Made by a program: the position numbers and the translations under genes
Shown here: positions 14,210-19,244 of the stretch, piece after piece
Position numbering within the stretch: position 1 is the first letter of the stretch
Layout of the letters: every line of letters begins with the position of its first letter
Notes under the pieces: generated by a model
The model's database searches: none
Told to the model about the DNA's origin: nothing
The model's input: the letters and a program-made list of their open reading frames with translations, nothing else
Origin: Candidatus Aenigmatarchaeota archaeon
Lineage (GTDB): Archaea; EX4484-52; GLR71
Direction of reading: 5' to 3'
DNA length: 20,474 nucleotides
Assembly: GCA_023134675.1 (NCBI GenBank)
Contig: JAGLUQ010000001.1
Span: 1 to 20,474 of the forward strand

Positions 14210-14578
14210 TTAAGGTGTTTTGTAGTGGCAGCTTAGCATTACTTTTCCGCTTGGTGTTACTACACCTTTCCAGTCGTCTGTAAGACCAGCTCCAGTACTG
14301 CATAACATATCAGTGTTGTCGAAATTCCAATGTATTGCTTTTTCAGGCGGAACTTGACCTTCAGGTAGTTGGGCATGACATGTTATCTTGCTGTTGTCTT
14401 TCGCACTGTTGGTTAAAACTTGGTGACCACTTTCTGGCGCAAAGAAAAGATTTCCCTCTGCATCCACTAAATTGCAACCAACATCTTTGTTAACCTCAGC
14501 AGAATTATTAGCAAAGGTCATAGATACGCCCAATACTAATACTGCCAGAAGCGTTACCAAAACTGTCGTTTTTTTCAT
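14210..14578 (-). CDS. Secreted four-cysteine small protein, copy 2 (122 aa)
   Basis: Same plan as copy 1: signal peptide MKKTTVLVTLLAVLVLG with cleavage after TFA, cysteines at 35, 67, 93 and 117, and an end of VVTPSGKVMLSCHYKTP. Between them it differs at many positions from copy 1 (for example NKDVGCNLVDAEGN against KKDINCVLMDANQN, and IHWNFDNTDMLC against VVMTNKDHPNIMC). Conserved anchors in the middle are SKITCH and PP-KA. The ribosome site AGGAGGAG precedes the ATG. No sorting tail or membrane anchor. Function unknown. Confidence 0.85.
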   Translation of the reverse strand: MKKTTVLVTLLAVLVLGVSMTFANNSAEVNKDVGCNLVDAEGNLFFAPESGHQVLTNSAKDNSKITCHAQLPEGQVPPEKAIHWNFDNTDMLCSTGAGLTDDWKGVVTPSGKVMLSCHYKTP

Positions 14579-14603
14579 ATTATCTCCTCCTTTCTTTGGG
14601 TAT

Positions 14604-14642
14604 TTATAAGGCAAGTATATAGTCAAGACTGCCCTGTGTCAT
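14604..14642 (-). CDS. Possible 12-aa leader peptide (copy 2)
   Basis: MTQGSLDYILAL followed by TAA, preceded by the GAGGAGG loop sequence at good spacing. An in-frame GTG lies one codon upstream. It differs from copy 1 by one residue, but the flanking DNA is equally conserved, so the reading frame may not be what is kept. Confidence 0.25.
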   Translation of the reverse strand: MTQGSLDYILAL

Positions 14643-14643
14643 C

Positions 14644-14660
14644 ACGCCCCTCCTCGGCGC
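14644..14660 (-). promoter_or_regulatory. Conserved leader hairpin with ribosome-site loop (copy 2)
   Basis: GCGCC, loop GAGGAGG, then GGCGT, the last pair being G-U. Same position relative to the main start as in copy 1. Confidence 0.6.
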
Positions 14661-14720
14661 TCAAAATATTTTATTAAAAGTTAATTGTTTGAAAATTTTT
14701 TACTAATATAATTGGTGCTG

Positions 14721-14757
14721 AAAATATTTAAGTTATAACAATGTCACTTGATAGTGA
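14721..14757 (-). promoter_or_regulatory. Distal promoter and inverted repeat (copy 2)
   Basis: TATA-like AACTTAAATATTTT (minus strand, 14721-14735) preceded by TCACT-4-AGTGA (14744-14757), matching the copy 1 arrangement. Confidence 0.45.
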
Positions 14758-14773
14758 TTTTGTGTGGTGTTTT

Positions 14774-14795
14774 AGAAGAAAAGAAAAAGAAAAAA
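14774..14795 (-). terminator. Oligo-T terminator after copy 3
   Basis: A minus-strand T-rich tract with short C interruptions, about 30-50 bases after the copy 3 stop and just before the copy 2 promoter. Confidence 0.5.
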
Positions 14796-14824
14796 GTAAG
14801 CTGGTACATACTGATATGTCAATC

Positions 14825-15190
14825 CTATTGGGATGGGTTGATTTTGCATGTCAGCATTACTTTTCCGCTTGGCGTTATCACTGCTTTCGTGTTTGTTGTA
14901 TAGCCTAAGTGAGTATTGCATCCGAATCCATTGTAACGCACTGCCTTGTTAACAAGGGGGTATGTGTTCTTATCTACAGTGGCAAAGCATTTAAGTACAG
15001 TGTTTCCGTTCTTATCCATGGATACAACACTGTGGCTGTTGTCTGCAGGGATTACAACTCCATTTGCATCTAGTACTCCACAGCCAAAGTCATTGATAAC
15101 CACAGCCGGAGCAGTATCAGCAGCATAAGCACTGATTCCACCAAATGCCAATAGAACCAAAAGCGATACCAAAACTGTCATTTTTTTCAT
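14825..15190 (-). CDS. Secreted four-cysteine small protein, copy 3 (121 aa)
   Basis: Most diverged member. The signal peptide MKKMTVLVSLLVLLAFGG has likely cleavage after AYA (residue 23). Cysteines lie at 37, 68, 91 and 115, with the same spacing plan as copies 1 and 2. The end is VITPSGKVMLTCKINPSQ, so the TPSGKVML core is kept while the last residues differ. Shared landmarks include GC-x2-LDANG, a hydrophobic strand before the second Cys, and NKAV. The ribosome site AGGAGGAG precedes the ATG. It is transcribed first in the minus-strand order. Function unknown. Confidence 0.85.
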   Translation of the reverse strand: MKKMTVLVSLLVLLAFGGISAYAADTAPAVVINDFGCGVLDANGVVIPADNSHSVVSMDKNGNTVLKCFATVDKNTYPLVNKAVRYNGFGCNTHLGYTTNTKAVITPSGKVMLTCKINPSQ

Positions 15191-15252
15191 ATAATCTCCT
15201 CCTTTCTTTGGGTATTTATACTCAGGCAAGTCTATATCAGCCCTGTGTCATC

Positions 15253-15269
15253 ACGCCCCTCCTCGGCGC
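15253..15269 (-). promoter_or_regulatory. Conserved leader hairpin with ribosome-site loop (copy 3)
   Basis: GCGCC, loop GAGGAGG, then GGCGT, kept although the surrounding leader has drifted. The ATG that follows opens only MTQG before TGA, which argues that the hairpin or its loop, not a leader peptide, is the conserved element. Confidence 0.6.
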
Positions 15270-15314
15270 TCTTAATAGTTATGTTCTGGAAATTTCTTTT
15301 AATATAGAGGTATT

Positions 15315-15353
15315 AAAGATATTTAAAGTTAAATCAATGCTACTGGGGAGTGA
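15315..15353 (-). promoter_or_regulatory. Distal promoter (copy 3)
   Basis: The minus strand reads AACTTTAAATATCTTT (15315-15331 region), the counterpart of the TATA-like element of copies 1 and 2. A reduced inverted repeat ACT-4-AGT (15342-15351) lies upstream. Confidence 0.4.
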
Positions 15354-15432
15354 TTTTGAATTCAATTATTATCGCTTTTCTGGTTCTTTTGCACTTTTTT
15401 TGTAACCTTCTTCTTGTGATAAAAAATGTAAA

Positions 15433-15440
15433 TTTATAAA
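15433..15440 (+). promoter_or_regulatory. TATA box for the 124-aa orphan gene
   Basis: TTTATAAA is centred 26-27 bp before the ATG at 15463, predicting a leaderless mRNA. Confidence 0.6.
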
Positions 15441-15462
15441 ATTTCTTTCTCTTTTATGTGAT

Positions 15463-15837
15463 ATGAATGGTTTAAATCCAGATAAAGCTATAGGTGCAAC
15501 AGAGAGAGAAAAGATAGCTCAATTGGTATATGATGTTATTGTTGATTCTAAAGGTTCTATTAATACTGTAAAATCTGACGATTTGATAGATTCTGTTTTT
15601 GATGCCTATTCTGAAAAAGTCCATAGCCTTATGATCTTATCTTTGGTTTATGGTGATTTTGTGCCTTTCGGTAAATCTGAAGATGACTTATGTTTTTTTG
15701 AAGAGTTTCCACATTCGAAATTCCATCTTTACCTGTCCAAAAATCCATTTAACAATAAGAGAAAAGTATTGATAAAGAGTATTATTGATGACGACAATAA
15801 TTGTTATATTAATGGATATCTAAAACTTACAGAATGA
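15463..15837 (+). CDS. Orphan protein, 124 aa
   Basis: Not recognised. It starts MNGLNPDKAIGATEREKIAQ and is acidic, with a helical N-terminal half (about 10-65) and a shorter beta-rich end (KRKVLIKSIIDDDNNCYING, 99-118). No signal peptide, membrane segment or metal motif. The gene has a clear TATA box at leaderless distance and stands between the secreted-protein cassettes, transcribed away from them, and the dTMP kinase-like gene. Codon use is A/T-rich compared with the kinase gene. Confidence 0.7.
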   Translation: MNGLNPDKAIGATEREKIAQLVYDVIVDSKGSINTVKSDDLIDSVFDAYSEKVHSLMILSLVYGDFVPFGKSEDDLCFFEEFPHSKFHLYLSKNPFNNKRKVLIKSIIDDDNNCYINGYLKLTE

Positions 15838-15938
15838 CATGATAATAAATTTAGGGTCTTATCAGGGTATATAATAACGCTCTGTCTTTTTTGTTCTTTT
15901 TTTGTATTGTATGATATATATCGTACACATTCCAAAAA

Positions 15939-15946
15939 TTAATAAA
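15939..15946 (+). promoter_or_regulatory. Possible TATA box for the dTMP kinase-like gene
   Basis: TTAATAAA is centred about 31 bp before the ATG at 15974, leaving at most a very short leader. A second candidate (GATATATA, 15913-15920) would give a ~30-base leader. Confidence 0.35.
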
Positions 15947-15973
15947 CATCAGCACATAATTCTCTTTGATAAG

Positions 15974-16618
15974 ATGACAAAAGGTATGTTTATAGTATTT
16001 GAAGGGCTTGACGGCAGCGGATCCTCCACTCAGGTGTCACTCCTGCAGAAAGCTTTGAGAAAGGCAGGCTACACTGCACATATCACGAAAGAGCCAACGA
16101 ATAATTTAATCGGCGGTCTTATAAGAGGGCAGCTGACAAAGGACTGGAAGACAGGGCCTGAATGCCTGCAGCTTCTCTTTGCCGCTGACAGGGCGCATCA
16201 TCTTGAGAGGGAGATACTTCCCGGTGTCGAGAAAGGCTGTGTCGTGATATCTGATAGGTATTATTTCTCCACAATGGCTTTTGGCGGTATAGATATAGAT
16301 ATGGATTGGCTCAAGAAGCTGAATGAGAAATTCAAGGTGCCGGATCTGTCTTTTTTCATCAAGGTGCCTGCGCGCGAGTGCGTGAAAAGGATATCTGACT
16401 CAAGGTTTGAATTTGAGCTTTTTGAGGAGGAGAAGAAGCTTGAGAGGGTCTGGAAGAATTATGATATCCTTGCAAAAGACTTTGATAATGTGCATGTGAT
16501 TGACGGGACACAGAGCGTTGAAGAAGTGCATGAAGAGATACTTGCAATAACTCTTGATAAGCTGAGAGTCAAAGGCAGCATGAATATGAATCTCAATGCT
16601 TTTGTTAAGAAGAAGTGA
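15974..16618 (+). CDS. tmk: dTMP kinase-like protein with altered P-loop
   Basis: Thymidylate kinases convert dTMP to dTDP. The fold signature is clear: MFIVFEGLDGSGSSTQ at the N-terminus (5-20), DR motif in ISDRYYFSTMAFGG, PDLSFFIKV, a lid-like segment with R and E residues (RISDSRFEFELF), and a length of 214 aa. The P-loop is unusual: the consensus GxxxxGK[ST] reads GLDGSGSST, so Ser17 stands where the phosphate-binding lysine belongs. The codons are unambiguous (GGA TCC TCC ACT). I chose the ATG at 15974; the open frame back to 15902 adds 24 residues with no family match. The C-terminus ends in a basic tail. Confidence 0.85.
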   Translation: MTKGMFIVFEGLDGSGSSTQVSLLQKALRKAGYTAHITKEPTNNLIGGLIRGQLTKDWKTGPECLQLLFAADRAHHLEREILPGVEKGCVVISDRYYFSTMAFGGIDIDMDWLKKLNEKFKVPDLSFFIKVPARECVKRISDSRFEFELFEEEKKLERVWKNYDILAKDFDNVHVIDGTQSVEEVHEEILAITLDKLRVKGSMNMNLNAFVKKK

Positions 16619-16637
16619 TTTTTTCTTGGTTTTTTGG
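16619..16637 (+). terminator. Oligo-T terminator after the kinase gene
   Basis: Runs of T6 and T6 follow the TGA directly, as expected for factor-independent archaeal termination. Confidence 0.4.
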
Positions 16638-16649
16638 AGAAACAGTAGA

Positions 16650-16721
16650 TTTATAAATGTTTGTTACTATTATATAAGTATAGATACAATTGAATTAATA
16701 AAAATTATTGAGATGATGTAA
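16650..16721 (+). promoter_or_regulatory. Promoter region of the 303-aa orphan gene
   Basis: Three TATA-like elements occur: TTTATAAA (16650-16657), TATATAAG (16671-16678) and TTAATAAA (16695-16702). The last is 23-24 bp before the ATG. A GATGATG just before the ATG could act as a weak ribosome site if an upstream element is used. Confidence 0.35.
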
Positions 16722-17633
16722 ATGGTTAAAAAATCGGTTTATGTTGCGTTGCAGGAGGATTTATCTGAAAAATCAGTATACAATCCAGAACTTGATGTTT
16801 ATGTTCTTCCTAATGTAGGAGATGGTGGTGTATTGCTTGTCAAAAGTAATATATCTGATAGTACTGCATTTGAAGATCTTTTTTTCCCAAATTTAGATAC
16901 TAAAGAGTTGTGTAGGATAAAATCGCAAACCGGTCGAGAATTTATGGATTCCTTTCCGAGAGGTAGTCTTACATGCGCGTCTTTTTCAGACAATCCTTCA
17001 TATACTAATGCGCGCTACGTTGTGATTCCTATCTCTGTGCTTAATGAGATGGATTTCTCTGACAAATCTGATGTATATTTGAAGCTTGAAGGGGCAGGAG
17101 CTGTTAAAAGACAATCTCCTGAGCAGTGTCTGGAAGGTGAAGATATTTACAATACACTTCTTTTATATAATGAATATGGTGCAGCAGGTTCTGATTTGAT
17201 AAGCAATTTTCGTAAAGTTGGAATTAAACCTGAACATCTTGAGACTGATGTTGTCCAAAAATCTGTTAAGATAAATGCTGCCGGAGATAATAACGTTGGC
17301 TGGATTATGGGAGAATCACAGCAAGATATTCGTGACTTTTTGTGGCAGTTTCACTTTTTTGATAAAATACATCTAGACCTGAGAGGCACATCTGTTGAAT
17401 TAGGAACTTACAACGGTCGGTTTGGTAAAGTAGAACAGACTCTTTCAAATATTGGTAATTGGATACCTGATTATATGATGTTCGAAGACTTATACATCAA
17501 TGTGACCGGCAGTAGAGTGAAGTCAGATGATGGCCTGACTGTTTTAGAGAATAGAGAGGCAAGGGAACCAAAACCTGAAGAGTGCTGGCCTGTATCTGAG
17601 GCAGGTACATCATATCTTACTCCTTTAAAATAA
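16722..17633 (+). CDS. Orphan protein, 303 aa
   Basis: Not recognised. The sequence begins MVKKSVYVALQEDLSEKSVY and looks like a soluble, mixed alpha/beta cytoplasmic protein. It is rich in Asp, Glu and Ser, has four cysteines scattered without a CxxC pair, and a Pro/Glu-rich C-terminal tail (EAREPKPEECWP). A Gly/Asn-rich middle (NAAGDNNVGWIMGESQQD, about 187-204) could be a ligand loop. No signal peptide or membrane helix. It converges with the deoxyribosyltransferase-like gene, 27 bases between stops. Base composition is more A/T-rich than tmk. Confidence 0.75.
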   Translation: MVKKSVYVALQEDLSEKSVYNPELDVYVLPNVGDGGVLLVKSNISDSTAFEDLFFPNLDTKELCRIKSQTGREFMDSFPRGSLTCASFSDNPSYTNARYVVIPISVLNEMDFSDKSDVYLKLEGAGAVKRQSPEQCLEGEDIYNTLLLYNEYGAAGSDLISNFRKVGIKPEHLETDVVQKSVKINAAGDNNVGWIMGESQQDIRDFLWQFHFFDKIHLDLRGTSVELGTYNGRFGKVEQTLSNIGNWIPDYMMFEDLYINVTGSRVKSDDGLTVLENREAREPKPEECWPVSEAGTSYLTPLK

Positions 17634-17660
17634 GGGCTTTCCTTATCTTTTATTTTATCC

Positions 17661-18374
17661 CTAAACAACTATTATCTTCGGTTTTGATTTTTCAAAAAGC
17701 TCTTTATTGTCAATATATCTTTGCGCAATGAGTTCAAGGCTTTCTTGTGAGTGTACATCATTGATGCCTTCAAACAATATTTCTGAATTATTTATCATTT
17801 CCTGAATTAATGGATTCTTCAATTCATGATATCTGCTGAAATCTGCATTATCTATGCAATTGCTGACCTGTTTAATCAATCCTGACAGTTCATCATCAGC
17901 ACTGTTTGTATCTTTGCAAGGCATATATACAGAAATAAAATAATCACATTGATACGCGGGGAAAAAATGCATGCCTTTTAAAGGGTCTTCTATGTTTCCG
18001 TATGGCGCTCTTACATCTGTTCTGAAACCTATGACTTTCTTGCCCATAAGCTTTGCATAAGACATTTCAACTACGACGCCTTCATCTAAAGGCTCGTCAA
18101 GGTTTGCAAGTATTATGTCGCTGTTATTGACAAAGACACCCATGTCAAGATGATAGATTATATCCTGGACTGCTGAACCAATCTCTTCTTCAGGCAATTT
18201 GCCCTGAAGTGCTGTTGTCAGGTTTCCAAATTCAAACCCGTCTCTTTGAGGCATTATTATATCATAATCGTCTTCCAGCTGTTTTGCGACTGTTGCATTA
18301 AAATATGTTTCCCTTCCTGAAAAAAGAGCTGCTGCTATATATATCGTTTTTTTGTCTGTTTCATTTTTTTCCAT
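17661..18374 (-). CDS. Nucleoside 2-deoxyribosyltransferase-like protein
   Basis: N-terminal ~130 residues fit the nucleoside 2-deoxyribosyltransferase family (PF05014), enzymes that move or hydrolyse deoxyribose-base bonds. Features: IYIAAALFSGRETYFNATVAK (11-31), PQRDG (42-46), SDIILANLDE (85-94), D97-E-G-V with catalytic-type E103 in VVVEMSYAKLMGKKVIGFRTD (100-120), and R122-A-P. The C-terminal ~100 residues (from about 140) are an acidic helical extension not usual for the family. GTGAT sits shortly before the ATG. It diverges from the TrmB-type regulator gene over 115 bp. The exact substrate cannot be told. Confidence 0.82.
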   Translation of the reverse strand: MEKNETDKKTIYIAAALFSGRETYFNATVAKQLEDDYDIIMPQRDGFEFGNLTTALQGKLPEEEIGSAVQDIIYHLDMGVFVNNSDIILANLDEPLDEGVVVEMSYAKLMGKKVIGFRTDVRAPYGNIEDPLKGMHFFPAYQCDYFISVYMPCKDTNSADDELSGLIKQVSNCIDNADFSRYHELKNPLIQEMINNSEILFEGINDVHSQESLELIAQRYIDNKELFEKSKPKIIVV

Positions 18375-18378
18375 CTAT

Positions 18379-18406
18379 ATCACAAAGTTTATTTCAAAAA
18401 TGTGAT
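18379..18406. promoter_or_regulatory. Inverted repeat in front of the deoxyribosyltransferase-like gene
   Basis: ATCACA (18379-18384) and TGTGAT (18401-18406) are inverted and 16 bp apart, straddling a TGAAATAAAC on the minus strand. One arm is also part of the GTGAT ribosome site. It could be an operator; short arms make this tentative. Confidence 0.25.
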
Positions 18407-18454
18407 TATTATAGTTTTGTTGTAAGGAATCATACAACAGAAGTGCAAAAAGGC

Positions 18455-18470
18455 TAAGATTTAAATCTTA
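18455..18470. promoter_or_regulatory. 16-bp palindromic operator over the TATA box of the TrmB-type gene
   Basis: TAAGATTTAAATCTTA is a perfect palindrome. Its central TTTAAA is 27-28 bp before the ATG at 18490, the place of the TATA box for a leaderless transcript. A bound dimer would block TBP, which fits autorepression by the TrmB-type regulator encoded just downstream. Confidence 0.6.
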
Positions 18471-18489
18471 ACAAGAGTAAGATAATATT

Positions 18490-19230
18490 ATGGAAACCAA
18501 TCCAGAAAAAATAAGAGATATATTAAAAAGAGTCGGATTGAATGGGAATGAGGCTAAAGTATACATAACTCTTCTTAAAACCGGTTCATCAAAAGCAGGC
18601 AATATCAGCAAGAACAGCCAGATCAACAGGACCACAACATATGATGCGCTAAAACATCTTCTTGATAAGGGTCTTATAAATTATGTGGTGAAAGAGAACA
18701 GGAAATGGTTTGAAGCGAATGATCCGAAACGATTGCTGGAATACCTGAAAGAAAAAGAAGAAGAGGTGGAAAACATACTTCCTGCACTTAATAAGATGCA
18801 GTCAATGCCTAAAGAGAAACATGACATAACCCTGTATTATGGTTATAAAGGTGTAAAGACAGTCTTTATGGATATCATAAGAGAAGGATATGATAATGAT
18901 GTTTTTGGTGATGAGGGATATCTTAATGATAAGCTTCCCGGATTTTCAAAATTTTTTATTAAGCAACAGGATAAGAACAAGAGAAAGACACGGCTGATAA
19001 CAGGAGTAAAGGATATAGAACCGTATTCTAAAGGCACAACTTACAGGTATATGCCGCTTAAGGCATTATCTCCTGTCGCGACAAACATATACAATGACAA
19101 GATTGCGATAATAATATGGACAGATCCGCCTGAAGCGATAATTATCAAGAATAAAGAGGCTGCTGATTCATATAAAAATTATTTTGAGTTCTTGTGGAGG
19201 GCAGGGGAAAAGATTGATGTTGAGAAGTGA
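18490..19230 (+). CDS. TrmB-family transcriptional regulator
   Basis: Residues 10-75 form a winged helix-turn-helix typical of TrmB: LKRVGLNGNEAKVYITLLKT, GNISKNSQINRTTTYDALKHL as the recognition helix region, and LLDKGLINYVVKENRKWFEA for the wing. A short coiled coil (PKRLLEYLKEKEEEVENILP, 79-98) serves for dimerisation. The C-terminal ~140 residues (from ITLYYGYKGVKTVF) are the effector-binding or PLD-like domain found in many archaeal TrmB members. The length of 246 aa fits. Likely cytoplasmic DNA-binding dimer; its ligand is not evident. The 16-bp palindrome at its own TATA box suggests autoregulation, and the divergent deoxyribosyltransferase-like gene is a second possible target. Confidence 0.9.
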   Translation: METNPEKIRDILKRVGLNGNEAKVYITLLKTGSSKAGNISKNSQINRTTTYDALKHLLDKGLINYVVKENRKWFEANDPKRLLEYLKEKEEEVENILPALNKMQSMPKEKHDITLYYGYKGVKTVFMDIIREGYDNDVFGDEGYLNDKLPGFSKFFIKQQDKNKRKTRLITGVKDIEPYSKGTTYRYMPLKALSPVATNIYNDKIAIIIWTDPPEAIIIKNKEAADSYKNYFEFLWRAGEKIDVEK

Positions 19231-19244
19231 TGATTCTGAGTAGT

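Larger units (their letters stand above)
13562..15360 (-). repeat. Tandem triplication of a gene cassette (periods 633 and 615 bp)
   Basis: Three head-to-tail cassettes each hold promoter, hairpin leader, four-Cys secreted protein and oligo-T terminator. Copies 1 and 2 share a perfect 65-base match over the gene end (13562-13626 and 14195-14259) and nearly identical leaders and promoters, yet differ widely in the middle of the gene. Copy 3 is older or more diverged but keeps the hairpin, the ribosome site and the C-terminal motif. Confidence 0.85.

Noticed and set aside
13577..15190. Secreted paralogues considered as substrates of the archaeosortase
   Set aside because: They end a few residues after the last cysteine, with no hydrophobic helix or basic tail.
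15902..15973. Earlier ATG for the dTMP kinase-like protein
   Set aside because: The extra 24 residues lie before the normal N-terminal strand of the family and overlap the promoter candidates.
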